This document shows, in pieces, positions 36,463-45,613 of a stretch of 64,000 bases of DNA. The translations under genes were made by a program, and so were the position numbers. This DNA comes from Oceanobacter kriegii DSM 6294. GTDB taxonomy: Bacteria > Pseudomonadota > Gammaproteobacteria > Pseudomonadales > Oceanobacteraceae. Where the stretch lies: positions 1 through 64,000 of the forward strand of contig NZ_AUGV01000019.1 of assembly GCF_000422845.1 (NCBI RefSeq), read 5' to 3'. Each line of letters opens with the position of its first letter. Position 1 is the stretch's first letter. A model generated the notes under the pieces. That model searched no databases. It was not told the DNA's origin and worked only from the letters and a program-made list of their open reading frames with translations.

Positions 36463-37110
36463 GTGGCACTGATCTACCGGGTCATTCCCGTTACTGCCTT
36501 TGCGCAGAACTGCACCATCTTCATGTGCGAAGACACCAAAAAAGCCGCCATCATTGACCCCGGTGGCGACGTCGCAAAGATCGAAGCAGCGCTGGCCGAG
36601 ATGGGTGCTGTAGCGGAAAAAATCCTGCTGACCCACGGTCACCTGGATCACGTTGGCGGCACCGCCGAACTGGCCAGCAAACATCAGCTGCCGATCATTG
36701 GCCCGCACAAAGACGATGGCTTCTGGATTGACGCACTGGCCCAACAAGTACAGATGTTCGGCTTTGCGCCGGTGGAAGGATTCGCGCCCGATCAGTGGCT
36801 TAACGACGGCGACACAGTGCAGGTAGGCAACGTGGAGTTGAACGTGATCCATGCCCCTGGCCACACCCCGGGACACGTTATCTTTTACCAGCCAGAGCAA
36901 CAGCTGGCGCAAGTGGGCGACGTACTCTTCAATGGCTCCATTGGCCGCACTGACTTCCCCAAAGGCAACCACGACGACCTGATTCACTCCATCCGTGAAA
37001 AACTCTTCCCATTGGGCGATGAGGTACGCTTTATTCCCGGCCACGGCCCGGAATCCACCTTCGGACAAGAGCGCCGCAGCAACCCGTTTGTGTCAGATCA
37101 CAGGGGCTGA
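36463..37110 (+). CDS. gloC: Type II glyoxalase-like MBL hydrolase GloC
   Basis: This 215-residue metallo-beta-lactamase-fold hydrolase has the same length as E. coli YcbL/GloC and matches it throughout. Metal motif THGHLDHVGG, further ligands in HAPGHTPGHVIFY and VLFNGSIGRTDFPKGNH, and the C-terminal FIPGHGPESTFGQERR are present. GloC hydrolyses S-lactoylglutathione, the second step of methylglyoxal detoxification. The gene begins with GTG at 36463 behind a GAAGGG site. It is monocistronic as far as can be seen and is followed by a REP-like repeat. Confidence 0.93.
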   Translation: MALIYRVIPVTAFAQNCTIFMCEDTKKAAIIDPGGDVAKIEAALAEMGAVAEKILLTHGHLDHVGGTAELASKHQLPIIGPHKDDGFWIDALAQQVQMFGFAPVEGFAPDQWLNDGDTVQVGNVELNVIHAPGHTPGHVIFYQPEQQLAQVGDVLFNGSIGRTDFPKGNHDDLIHSIREKLFPLGDEVRFIPGHGPESTFGQERRSNPFVSDHRG

Positions 37111-37142
37111 GGAGTCGGATGTCGGATGTCGATAAAACGATC

Positions 37143-37190
37143 GTAGGCTGGGCCCCGCCCAGCAATCGTTGGGCATGGCCCAACCTACAA
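37143..37190. repeat. REP-like palindrome, relative of the rnr-rlmB spacer repeats
   Basis: GTAGGCTGGGCCCCGCCCAG and the following GTTGGGCATGGCCCAACCTA form a long imperfect hairpin. The same module opens the 112-bp direct repeats at 25828 and 26006. Here it stands alone, 32 bp after gloC. Confidence 0.8.
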
Positions 37191-37221
37191 GACTCTTCCG
37201 CAACGTTGCCCAAACGACAGC

Positions 37222-37257
37222 CACAAAAAAGCCCGCACAATGGCGGGCTTTTTTGTG
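37222..37257. terminator. Bidirectional terminator between gloC and rpmE
   Basis: CACAAAAAAGCCCGC and GCGGGCTTTTTTGTG form a fifteen-pair stem with a six-base loop and a T-run on both strands. It serves rpmE on the minus strand (22 bp after its stop) and gloC transcripts on the plus strand. Confidence 0.93.
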
Positions 37258-37278
37258 AGCGTTGGTGTGGCAGTAAAA

Positions 37279-37488
37279 TTACTTGCCGAAACCACCAAAA
37301 CGCTTCTTGAAGCGGTCGATACGACCACCAGTGTCTACCACTTTCTGCTTACCAGTGTAGAAAGGGTGACATGCAGAGCACACGTCCAGGTACATTTCGC
37401 CTGGCTTGGCGGATTTAGTGTTGATCACGTTACCGCAAGAACAGGTTGCAGTCAGTTCAGCGTATGCTGGATGAATACCGTCTTTCAT
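37279..37488 (-). CDS. rpmE: 50S ribosomal protein L31, zinc form
   Basis: This 69-residue L31 of the zinc-binding (C+) type has Cys16 and Cys18 in TATCSCGN and Cys37 and Cys40 in [12 protein letters not shown]. The start at 37488 is supported by GAGG six bases upstream and by the conserved N-terminus MKDGIHP. The C-terminus [14 protein letters not shown] is typical. In many bacteria this form is replaced by a zinc-free paralogue under zinc starvation; no such paralogue is in this window. Confidence 0.96.
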   Translation of the reverse strand: MKDGIHPAYAELTATCSCGNVINTKSAKPGEMYLDVCSACHPFYTGKQKVVDTGGRIDRFKKRFGGFGK

Positions 37489-37689
37489 GGAACACCTCGA
37501 AATCTTCACGCCGCTAACACCTTGTGGGATGCCACCGCGCTACTGTTATTGACCTGATTAACAGGCTACCAAGTTAAAGTTGCCTCGGCTTTATATGGCT
37601 GGCTTGGCTATTTTCAAGCGATCCAGCCCCTTGCGGAGACAATAAGGACGCGCATAATACCAGACACTTTTCAACCAGCAAGTTTTTTC

Positions 37690-39900
37690 ATGTCTTTTTA
37701 CGTTGTACGGGTTGCCGTGCCAGTGCCGTTACGGCGCAGCTTTGATTACCTGCCTACCGAGGGCAGCCAACGCAGTGACTGGCAGGCCGGACAGCGGGTA
37801 CGGGTGCAGTTTGGTCAGCAGTTGTTGACCGCCATTGTACTGTCGACCGAAACCGACACCGACGTGCCTGAAAAAAAGCTCAAACCCTTGCTGGAACGAC
37901 TCGACAATGAGCCGGTGCTAAGCGCTGAACAGCTGCAACTGGGCCAGTGGCTGAGCCGCTATTACCACCACAGCATTGGCGAAGTGCTGGAACTGATGCT
38001 GCCCGCGCTGTTGCGTAAGGGCAGCTCACTGGACGAAGCCCTGGAAGACGGCTGGCAACGCCGCCCCCATGAACAGGAACCCAGCCTGCGTGGCAGTCAG
38101 CAACAGGCGCTATGGGCCTGCTTTCAGCAGCAACCCAAATGGGCCCACAAGGCACTCACCAGCCAGGGCTTTGGCGCTGCGCAAATGCGCCGCCTGGAGG
38201 AGCTCGGCCTGATTGAGGCCACTCGTACCCTGCCAGTGCCCGAGCTCGAAACCGAGCTGCGCGAAGCGCTGCCCTTAAACAGCGAACAGCAAAAGGCCCT
38301 CGATGCCCTGCTGCCGCTGTTGGGCAGTTTCAAACCGGCACTGCTGGAAGGTGTGACCGGCTCGGGCAAAACCGAAGTGTATTTGCAGCTGATTGCAGCG
38401 GCTCTGGAGCGCGGTGAACAGGTCATGGTGCTGGTGCCGGAAATTGGCCTGACACCGCAAACCGTACAGCGTTTCAGGGAACGCTTTAGTGTACCGATTG
38501 TGTCGGTACATTCCGGCCTCAATGACCGTGAACGCCTGCAAGCCTGGAGCCTGTGCCGCAATGGCACGGCCCGCATTCTGATTGGCACCCGATCCGCCGT
38601 GTTCACGCCGATGCCAGAGCTTGGCCTGATCGTACTGGACGAAGAACACGACGGCTCGTTCAAGCAACAGGATGGGGTGCGCTACTCCGCCCGCGACTTT
38701 GCGCTGGTGCGGGCACAAAAAGCCAGTGTGCCCGTGCTGCTGGGCTCGGCAACGCCGGCACTGGAAACCCTCCACAATGCCCTCAGCGGCCGCTACCTGC
38801 ATCTGAAGTTGACCCAGCGTGCGGGCAACGCCCGGCCACCGGGCATGAAGCTGCACAGCATTTTGCATCAACCACTGACCTTCGGACTGGCCCAGCCGGT
38901 GCTGGCCAATATCCAGAAACACGTGGAAGCCGGTCGTCAGGTGCTGATTTTCATCAACCGCCGGGGCTATGCGCCGCTGTTTGCCTGCCCCGACTGTGGC
39001 TGGCTGGCGGAATGCCAGCATTGCGATGCCCGCATGACGCTGCACCAGTCACCGTTGCGGCTGCACTGCCATCATTGCGACCACCAGCACGGTGTACCGG
39101 CCTTCTGCCCCAAGTGTCACAGCGACAAGGTCACCGCATTGGGTCAGGGCACCGAACGACTGGCCGAAGATTTGGCGGTGCTGTTTCCGTACATTCCCAT
39201 CACCCGGGTCGACCGTGATACCGCTCGCACCCGCAACGCCTTTGAAGAACTGCTGGAGCAGGTTCACGAACCCGGCCCACGGATTCTGATTGGCACCCAG
39301 ATGCTGGCCAAGGGCCATCATTTCCCGGCCGTCACCATGGTGGTGATTCTGGATGCCGATGCCGGTTTGTTCAGCGCCGATTTCCGCGGTATGGAGCACA
39401 CTGCCCAGTTGGTGCTGCAAGTCGCTGGCCGAGCTGGCCGGGCCGAGCACCCGGGTGAAGTCTGGATTCAGACCCTCTACGCCGACCATCCACAGCTGAA
39501 TCTGCTGATCAACGACGGTTATCACGCCCTGGCCCAAACCCTGCTGAAGGAGCGCCTGCACCAGCAGTTGCCACCGCATGGCTATATGGCGATTTTGCGG
39601 GCCGAGTCGCCCCAGAAGCATCTGGCCGAGCAGCTTCTGCATCAGGCCCGCGGCTTCCTGCAACAGATATCCACACCCATTCAGGTCAGCGACGGCCCGG
39701 CACCGCTGGTGCTGGTTGGCCCGTTTCCGGCCATTATGGAACGTCGCGCCGGTCGCTTCCGCCAGCAGTTGCAGCTGTTCAGCCCGGAACGTGGCGGCTT
39801 GCACAGCAAGCTCGATCCCCTGATTGATTACCTGCAAAGTCTGAAAGGCTTCCATCAGGTGCGCTGGCACCTGGACATTGACCCCACAGATACCATTTGA
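37690..39900 (+). CDS. priA: Primosomal protein N' (PriA helicase)
   Basis: This 736-residue replication-restart helicase has an N-terminal DNA-binding domain (VVRVAVPVPLRRSFDYL), Walker A GVTGSGKTEVYLQ near 221 and the DEEH box VLDEEHDGSFKQQ near 317. Eight zinc-binding cysteines lie between about 433 and 478 (CPDCG, CQHCD, CHHC, CPKCH). Helicase motifs RILIGTQMLAKGHHFP and QVAGRAGRAEHPGEV follow. PriA reloads DnaB at stalled forks. The gene is divergent from rpmE, its usual neighbour in gammaproteobacteria. Confidence 0.97.
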   Translation: MSFYVVRVAVPVPLRRSFDYLPTEGSQRSDWQAGQRVRVQFGQQLLTAIVLSTETDTDVPEKKLKPLLERLDNEPVLSAEQLQLGQWLSRYYHHSIGEVLELMLPALLRKGSSLDEALEDGWQRRPHEQEPSLRGSQQQALWACFQQQPKWAHKALTSQGFGAAQMRRLEELGLIEATRTLPVPELETELREALPLNSEQQKALDALLPLLGSFKPALLEGVTGSGKTEVYLQLIAAALERGEQVMVLVPEIGLTPQTVQRFRERFSVPIVSVHSGLNDRERLQAWSLCRNGTARILIGTRSAVFTPMPELGLIVLDEEHDGSFKQQDGVRYSARDFALVRAQKASVPVLLGSATPALETLHNALSGRYLHLKLTQRAGNARPPGMKLHSILHQPLTFGLAQPVLANIQKHVEAGRQVLIFINRRGYAPLFACPDCGWLAECQHCDARMTLHQSPLRLHCHHCDHQHGVPAFCPKCHSDKVTALGQGTERLAEDLAVLFPYIPITRVDRDTARTRNAFEELLEQVHEPGPRILIGTQMLAKGHHFPAVTMVVILDADAGLFSADFRGMEHTAQLVLQVAGRAGRAEHPGEVWIQTLYADHPQLNLLINDGYHALAQTLLKERLHQQLPPHGYMAILRAESPQKHLAEQLLHQARGFLQQISTPIQVSDGPAPLVLVGPFPAIMERRAGRFRQQLQLFSPERGGLHSKLDPLIDYLQSLKGFHQVRWHLDIDPTDTI

Positions 39901-39977
39901 GCCCCGTCCGGCAAAACCGTCAGCCTTGACTATACTGAGGGCAACCGCGAAAACGCCTATCAGCATCAGGTTTTGCC

Positions 39978-40805
39978 ATGGAATATCTCAGCTTTTCACA
40001 CGATGACAATCACTACGCCGTGTCATTGAATCGGGTCCGCTACATCGCCGCCGACAACAGCTTGCCGGAAACGCCGATCGCCCAGAGCGGCAAAAAGATG
40101 ATCAACACGGTGCAGTTTGAAAAGCAGGTGTGCCAGCTATTGGGCATGGAAGAACTGCTGGGGGCGGCGTCCAAACGCCACGAAATTCAGGATTTGACCC
40201 AGCAGCTGAAAGACCATGAGCAGGACCACCTGCAATGGATGGACGCCCTGGAACAAGCCATTCGTAACAACAAGGAATTTGCGCTCAGCCGCGATCCCGA
40301 CACCTGCAAGCTGGGCCGTTGGTACAACGATTTCCACAGCGATGACCAGAACCTGACCCACCTGCTGAAAAAATTCGACCAGCCCCACCGTCGTATCCAT
40401 CAGCTGGCCGGTGAATTGCTGACACTGGCCGCCGACGGCCACCAACAACAGGCGCTGAAAGAACTGCAACACCACCGTGAAACCACCCTGCAACGACTAC
40501 GTGACCTGTTTGCCGACGCCCGCGAACTGGTGTCTGGCAGCTTGCGCCCCACCATCATCATGCTGCAAAAAAACGACACCAGCATGGTTGGCCTGAAAGT
40601 CGAAACCATCGGAGAAGTGTTTTCGACCAGCGAGCCCCAGCGGGACTCCAGCTCCGATGGTTTCCTGCCGTCGTTTGCCTGCGGCTGGCTCAAACACGTC
40701 AAACTGGTGGAGGGTGTGCGGCCAACCATTATGGTGATTGACCCGGCCCGACTCGGCGTTGAAGACGTGCCGCAGCAACCGCTGGCCAGCGCTCAATCCG
40801 CCTGA
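39978..40805 (+). CDS. CheW-like protein with inserted zinc-binding CZB domain
   Basis: This 275-residue protein has an N-terminal part (YLSFSHDDNHYAVSLNRVRYI) that looks like the first strands of CheW. From about 64 to 180 lies a helical CZB (chemoreceptor zinc-binding) domain with His80, Cys110 (in CKLGRWYND), His137 and His141, the ligand spacing of DgcZ (H22, C52, H79, H83). After it, RPTIIMLQKNDTSMVGLKVETIGEV resumes a CheW-like fold to the end. So the CZB domain sits within the CheW fold rather than beside it. It may tune chemotaxis signalling to zinc or to reactive oxidants. It follows priA by 77 bp. Confidence 0.8.
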   Translation: MEYLSFSHDDNHYAVSLNRVRYIAADNSLPETPIAQSGKKMINTVQFEKQVCQLLGMEELLGAASKRHEIQDLTQQLKDHEQDHLQWMDALEQAIRNNKEFALSRDPDTCKLGRWYNDFHSDDQNLTHLLKKFDQPHRRIHQLAGELLTLAADGHQQQALKELQHHRETTLQRLRDLFADARELVSGSLRPTIIMLQKNDTSMVGLKVETIGEVFSTSEPQRDSSSDGFLPSFACGWLKHVKLVEGVRPTIMVIDPARLGVEDVPQQPLASAQSA

Positions 40806-40892
40806 TCCGAACTCCGCGGCTGGTCAATAGTTTTTGTATTCGGCGGCCGCTGCCTTATCATCCCCGACCTTGTTTCTTGCGGGGGAATCACC

Positions 40893-41363
40893 TTGGCCAC
40901 CAACACACTCACGCGCTGGCAGCACTGGCTGGCATTCGGACTGGGCTCGGGCCTGGCACCCAAAGCACCGGGTACCTGGGGCACCCTGGCGGCCGTTCCG
41001 GTTTGGTGGTTGCTGTTACAAGACCTGCCGATGACCGCGTATCTGGTGATGCTGGTAGCCACCAGTGTGCTGGGTATTTATCTGTGTGGAAAAACCGCCC
41101 ATGACATGAATCTGCACGATCATCCGGGCATTGTCTGGGACGAGTGGGTCGGTTTCTGGATTACCTGCATCGCCCTGCCTGCGGGCTGGCCATGGATCGT
41201 GGCCGCCTTTGTGCTGTTCCGCTTCTTCGACATTCTCAAGCCCTGGCCAATCCGTTGGCTCGACGATCAGGTGCACGGCGGCTTTGGCATTATGGTGGAC
41301 GATATTCTCGCGGGTTTGATGGCTTTGGGGATTATTCAGCTGGCCGCCTGGTGGCTTGGCTAA
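40893..41363 (+). CDS. pgpA: Phosphatidylglycerophosphatase A
   Basis: This 156-residue inner-membrane enzyme dephosphorylates phosphatidylglycerol phosphate to phosphatidylglycerol. Family motifs are GLGSGLAPKAPGTWGTLAAV, DHPGIVWDEWVGFWIT and FRFFDILKPWPIRWLD, with the C-terminal GGFGIMVDDILAG. Several hydrophobic helices are present. The start is TTG at 40893 behind GGGGGA. The next gene on the opposite strand is a YugP-type protease. pgpA often clusters with ribA, thiL and dxs in gammaproteobacteria; ribA and dxs are also in this window, though not adjacent. Confidence 0.94.
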   Translation: MATNTLTRWQHWLAFGLGSGLAPKAPGTWGTLAAVPVWWLLLQDLPMTAYLVMLVATSVLGIYLCGKTAHDMNLHDHPGIVWDEWVGFWITCIALPAGWPWIVAAFVLFRFFDILKPWPIRWLDDQVHGGFGIMVDDILAGLMALGIIQLAAWWLG

Positions 41364-41399
41364 CCTCGCAAATAACGCAACCAATGCCACACACTGGCG

Positions 41400-42077
41400 T
41401 CAGCGCCGTAGAAAGCGCAACCAACGCCACACATTCAGCAGGCTCATCAACGAGCCTGCCACATAGGTAAAGGCCGCCGCCCGCAGAATCGTCCTTGCCT
41501 TGGCCATATCACGGGCATCCAGATACTCCCCTTGCTGCAACATCGGCAGCGCCTTGCCAAAGCTGGCATCCAATTCCACCGGCAGGGTTACCAGATGCAC
41601 CAATGTGCTGATGAGCATGGCTCCCAGTGCAATCAGGATTGACCAACGACTGACCGCCGGATTCACAAACGCCAACAGCGGCGTTGCCAGCAGCGCCACC
41701 GGAGCCAACCGTTGCACCCAGGCTGAAAATACCGCCAGCCGCCCCCGGGTCAGGAACATCGGCTCCTGACGATGATGCTGCAATGCATGACCCACCTCAT
41801 GGGCGGCAACCACCACGGCAGTCAGGCTGCGCCCCGCAAATTTGTCCTGGGTCAGCCGCACCGCTCGTTTTGATGCATCGTAGTGATCCCCCAGCTCCGT
41901 ACTTTCTACCACCACGCCGTCGATGCCATGACGGGCAATCAGATGGCGCGCCATGTCGGCGCCGTCGCCGGGAAAATCCTTGCGCACCTTGCTGTGTTTG
42001 CGCAGCACATGCTGCACCCAGAGATTGGGCAGCAACACGATGGCCAACAAAATCAGCACTGACATCACGATCAACAT
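41400..42077 (-). CDS. YugP-type neutral zinc metallopeptidase, membrane-bound
   Basis: This 225-residue protein has an N-terminal helix (LIVMSVLILLAIVLLPNLWVQ), a zinc-protease motif HEVGH in VVVAAHEVGHALQHH (about 110) and further hydrophobic helices (LAPVALLATPLLAFV, LIALGAMLISTLVHLVTLPV). The segment LPVELDASFGKAL after these helices is characteristic of the YugP family. Its substrate is unknown. The C-terminal part (AAAFTYVAGSLMSLLNVWRW) is another membrane segment. It is convergent with pgpA and divergent from ribA. Confidence 0.88.
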   Translation of the reverse strand: MLIVMSVLILLAIVLLPNLWVQHVLRKHSKVRKDFPGDGADMARHLIARHGIDGVVVESTELGDHYDASKRAVRLTQDKFAGRSLTAVVVAAHEVGHALQHHRQEPMFLTRGRLAVFSAWVQRLAPVALLATPLLAFVNPAVSRWSILIALGAMLISTLVHLVTLPVELDASFGKALPMLQQGEYLDARDMAKARTILRAAAFTYVAGSLMSLLNVWRWLRFLRR

Positions 42078-42318
42078 AAAAAGCGCACCTGCATGAATGA
42101 AACACAGTGTTGGCGGGGGTTAACCACAGAGCACAGTTTAACGACGATTCAGCTCATATTTGTGCCGATTTTGGCCGTTTCTGCGCCCCTGCTCCCATGT
42201 AACGGCTGCCAGTGCCAACAAACGACAGCCGATGACGCCTGACCATTGTAACCCGTACTTTGGTGAACACTGCGACTGCTGGTAGACTACGCCGCCTGTT
42301 TCATCGGAGGTGGAAGCC

Positions 42319-42957
42319 TTGACCATTCAGTACATCGCATCATCCAAATTGCCGACGCCCTTCGGTGTCTTCACCATGCACGGCTTTGAAGACACGATTA
42401 CCGGCAAAGAGCACGTCGCTCTGACGATGGGTGATGTGGCCAATGGTGAACCGGTACTGGCTCGCGCGCACTCAGAGTGCCTGACCGGCGATGCCTTGTT
42501 CAGCATGCGTTGTGACTGTGGTTATCAGCTGGAAACTGCTCTGCGTTCCGTGTCCGAAGCTGGCCACGGCGTGGTGTTGTACCTGCGTCAGGAAGGTCGT
42601 GGTATTGGTTTGCTGAACAAGATTCGCGCCTACAACCTGCAAGATCAGGGCGCTGACACAGTAGAAGCCAATGAACAGTTGGGCTTTGGTGCGGATATGC
42701 GTGAATACAGCATGTGTGAGCCGATGCTGAGCCATCTGGGCATTCATTCCATCCGTTTGATGACCAACAACCCGCGCAAGGTAAAAGCCCTCAGCGATGC
42801 CGGTGTGAACGTGGTGGAGCGAGTAGCGATTGAAGTGGGCCGCAACCCTCATAACGACGGTTACCTGAACACCAAGGCCAGCAAACTGGGCCATATGATG
42901 ACCGCTCAGGCAGCGCCTGCGGCCGAGATCACTCATCAGGACGACCACGCCAGCTGA
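42319..42957 (+). CDS. ribA: GTP cyclohydrolase II
   Basis: This 212-residue enzyme opens GTP to the first intermediate of riboflavin synthesis. The zinc cysteines are in [18 protein letters not shown], with catalytic motifs [20 protein letters not shown] and [11 protein letters not shown]. The start is placed at TTG 42319 because GGAGG lies eight bases upstream; the GTG at 42310 would overlap that site. It is a stand-alone RibA without a fused RibB domain. No FMN riboswitch core was found in the 240-bp spacer upstream, so control is probably constitutive. Confidence 0.95.
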   Translation: MTIQYIASSKLPTPFGVFTMHGFEDTITGKEHVALTMGDVANGEPVLARAHSECLTGDALFSMRCDCGYQLETALRSVSEAGHGVVLYLRQEGRGIGLLNKIRAYNLQDQGADTVEANEQLGFGADMREYSMCEPMLSHLGIHSIRLMTNNPRKVKALSDAGVNVVERVAIEVGRNPHNDGYLNTKASKLGHMMTAQAAPAAEITHQDDHAS

Positions 42958-42994
42958 TACCTTCAGCTGGCTATTAGCTCTGCCTTATCTGGTT

Positions 42995-44326
42995 TTAATC
43001 TGTCCCTTCTTTCACCGTCAGCAAGATCTTGTGACCTTCGTACTGGCGCGCCAGCGCGGCCATTTTGATCACATGACGGTCTGTCAGCTTGGTACCTTCT
43101 GACAACAGCACCACACCTGCGGGGCTGACCAGACTGGACGCCAGCACCATGCCGGCGCGCGCTTCTTCCACTGGCACCTTATCCAGATTCGACGCTACCC
43201 CTTCGCCAAAGTCGTCCAGCACTTCCATAAACAGGTCGACCAGCTCCCGGTCATAACGGCTGCCTGCGGATTTCAACAAAAAGGCGCGGGCATCGGCGTC
43301 CTTCATTTTTTCACCCAAAAAGTTGTGCTCCCGCTGCAGGTCGGCAAAGTCGGTGACAATGCGCAGCAGGCGAGCTGGCAACGGAATGGCCTTGCCTTCC
43401 AGCTTGTCGGGGAAGCCCTTGCCGTTGAACAGCTCCATGTGCGAGCGAATGATGTTGGCGGAGTTGTGCAAAGGTTCCAGCAGCATCAGGGTGGTTTGAC
43501 CGTTCACCGGAAAGCGCGAGTACTCTTTCTTCTCGACCAGATTCATATCGGTCAGTGACTTCACCAGCACCACATCTGGCAGTGGCACCTTGCCGATGTT
43601 TTTCAACAAGGCGGCGTAATACAGGTCCTGAATTTCCTGCCCCACCAGACCGGCAAATTCACCAAACAACTTCGACAAGCGCGCCAGCCTCTCGCTGCTG
43701 CCCGGCTCTTCACCAATGCGCTGCTCAACGATGCCCACCAGCAGATGCACCATGCTGTTGAATTCCTGTACCAGGCTGCGATAGGCGGTATCCAGCTTGG
43801 CCTCGGCGGCACCGGCTTCGGAGGATTTGACCTCAACCTGACTCGACAGCTCCTTGTTCAAGCGTGCCAGCTCGGCGTTCTGATCAACGATGCGGGCCTG
43901 CAAGCGTTGGTTGGCGTCTTTCAGCACCGCGGTTTGCAGGGCATCGGCAATGATGCCGCGCAGCTCCTGGTTGTCCCAGGGCTTGTTGACGTAGCGGAAG
44001 ATGTTGCCTTCGTTAACCGCCTTGATGGTCGATTCAATGTCGGAATAACCGGTCAGCAGCACCCGCACCATGTCCGGGTAACGCTCGTAACAGGTTTTCA
44101 GCAACACATCGCCGGTCATGCCGGGCATCCGCATGTCCGAAATGATCAGATCGAATTCTTCGTCTTCCAGAATTTGCAGTGCGGCTTCACCACCTTCTGC
44201 GGTTACCACTTCGTATTGGCGATACAGCAGTCGCTTCAGCGCCTGCAATACCGCCGGTTCGTCGTCGACCAGAAGAATCCGACCGGACTTTTCATTGGTG
44301 TCTTCAACCACGAAATCATCAAACAT
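42995..44326 (-). CDS. Response regulator with degenerate HD-GYP domain
   Basis: The protein has 443 residues. Its receiver domain (ILLVDDEPAVLQAL; phospho-Asp in LIISDMRMPGMTG; Lys in RYVNKPWDNQE) is followed by a coiled-coil (NQRLQARIVDQNAELARLNK) and an HD-GYP-like domain. The catalytic signature is eroded: the HD pair of HDIGK reads LLKNIGKVP, and the HHE...DGxGYP stretch reads HMELFNGKGFP. It is therefore unlikely to hydrolyse cyclic di-GMP, but could bind it or partner proteins. The start at 44326 has GGAG nine bases upstream and lies 8 bp inside the end of the kinase gene, so both are co-translated. Confidence 0.88.
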   Translation of the reverse strand: MFDDFVVEDTNEKSGRILLVDDEPAVLQALKRLLYRQYEVVTAEGGEAALQILEDEEFDLIISDMRMPGMTGDVLLKTCYERYPDMVRVLLTGYSDIESTIKAVNEGNIFRYVNKPWDNQELRGIIADALQTAVLKDANQRLQARIVDQNAELARLNKELSSQVEVKSSEAGAAEAKLDTAYRSLVQEFNSMVHLLVGIVEQRIGEEPGSSERLARLSKLFGEFAGLVGQEIQDLYYAALLKNIGKVPLPDVVLVKSLTDMNLVEKKEYSRFPVNGQTTLMLLEPLHNSANIIRSHMELFNGKGFPDKLEGKAIPLPARLLRIVTDFADLQREHNFLGEKMKDADARAFLLKSAGSRYDRELVDLFMEVLDDFGEGVASNLDKVPVEEARAGMVLASSLVSPAGVVLLSEGTKLTDRHVIKMAALARQYEGHKILLTVKEGTD

Positions 44327-45401
44327 TGCCGCTCTCCTCTTCCCGGGGCAAAGGCAGGAAAATCCTGAATGTGGTGCCCTTGCCAGTCTCACTCTCCACT
44401 TCGATGCGCCCGTTGTGTTCGCGCACCAACTGCATACTCAGGGACAACCCCATACCGGTTCCGTCGTCGTCACCCTTGGTGGTAAAAAAGGGATCAAATA
44501 TTTTTTCCCGAACCTCGTCGGTCATGCCCGGGCCGTTATCTTCAATCACCAGTTCCAGCTCACGCTCGTGCAGTCGTTCCAGCAAGCGGATATGGCCAGA
44601 CTCCGGGTCTACTGCCTGAATGGCGTTAACCAGAATATTCAGCACCACCTGACCAATCTGGGAGGCGTTGCACAGCAGCGTCGGGCTGACGTCCAGCAGC
44701 TCGGCGTGCAGGGACAAGCCGCCCTTGAGACGGGTTTTGGCGATGTTAACGATGGCTTGCAGCTCTTCATTGATAACGCACGGCACCTTGGGACCGTGAC
44801 CGCCCTTCACCAACCGCTTCATGTCACGGACGATCTGGCCAATGCGCTCAATGCCATTCACCGCATCTTCCAGACGGTCAGGCAAGAACTCGAGCACTTC
44901 GGGAATGCGATTCTGGCGGTAAGCCGCGATCATGTGCTGGGTGGCAGGATGATCCCGGCCGATGAGGTCGGCGGCGCCATCCATCGATTTGATGAAACCA
45001 CGCAGGCTGTCGAAGTCCTCCTGCAACTCACGCAGGTTACTGTCGACGTACGCCACCGGGTTGTTGATTTCATGGGCAATGCCCGCCGATAACTGGCCCA
45101 ACGCCGCCAGTCGCTCGGTTTGTTCAATTTGCTGCAAGCGTTCGAAAGAAATGACCAGACCCGCGCCAATATCGGTTGCCGCCGCAGGCGCTTCAGGCTC
45201 TGGCTGCAAACCGGCTTCAGACGGCTCAGCCTCTGGCAGCGCAGCGTCAGACGACGCAGTGTCAGACCGCGGCAAAGACCGGAAAACCCACGCCGTTGCC
45301 GCCATGGCGACAACCACCCAGGCAACGGTACTGGTCGGCGCAAACCACAAGGCTGCGGCCAGAATCAAGGCTGGTAAAACGAGCAAGCGATTGACGACCA
45401 C
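44319..45401 (-). CDS. Sensor histidine kinase with minimal membrane anchor
   Basis: This 360-residue kinase has two short N-terminal helices (LLVLPALILAAALWF, VAWVVVAMAATAWVF) and no visible sensor domain. A Pro/Glu/Ala linker to about 80 leads to a HisKA domain (LSAGIAHEINNPVAYVDSNL) and an HATPase domain (NILVNAIQAVDP, IEDNGPGMTDEVREKIFDPF, GTGMGLSLSMQLVREHNG). The signal may come from membrane state or a partner protein. It overlaps the degenerate HD-GYP regulator gene by 8 bp and is surely its partner. Confidence 0.92.
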   Translation of the reverse strand: MVVNRLLVLPALILAAALWFAPTSTVAWVVVAMAATAWVFRSLPRSDTASSDAALPEAEPSEAGLQPEPEAPAAATDIGAGLVISFERLQQIEQTERLAALGQLSAGIAHEINNPVAYVDSNLRELQEDFDSLRGFIKSMDGAADLIGRDHPATQHMIAAYRQNRIPEVLEFLPDRLEDAVNGIERIGQIVRDMKRLVKGGHGPKVPCVINEELQAIVNIAKTRLKGGLSLHAELLDVSPTLLCNASQIGQVVLNILVNAIQAVDPESGHIRLLERLHERELELVIEDNGPGMTDEVREKIFDPFFTTKGDDDGTGMGLSLSMQLVREHNGRIEVESETGKGTTFRIFLPLPREEESGNV

Positions 45402-45613
45402 CGCTACCCCCCTAACGTACAGTGTTACCAGTAAGTTAAGCAGTTTTTCGGGAAAACGCAGGGCGGCTTTGTAACCCCGAATAACAACGCGGGTTACGGA
45501 GTGTGTTTGAGGGGATCAGACGGGTATCCGATGATTGATAGATGGTTGATAAACCGGGCTGCTGTGGCCATATGCTGCCATACAGCAGTCCTTGTCTATG
45601 AATCAGAAGCCGC

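Noticed and set aside
42078-42318. FMN riboswitch before ribA
   Set aside because: The conserved FMN aptamer core was not found, and the spacer is plain with a simple ribosome site.
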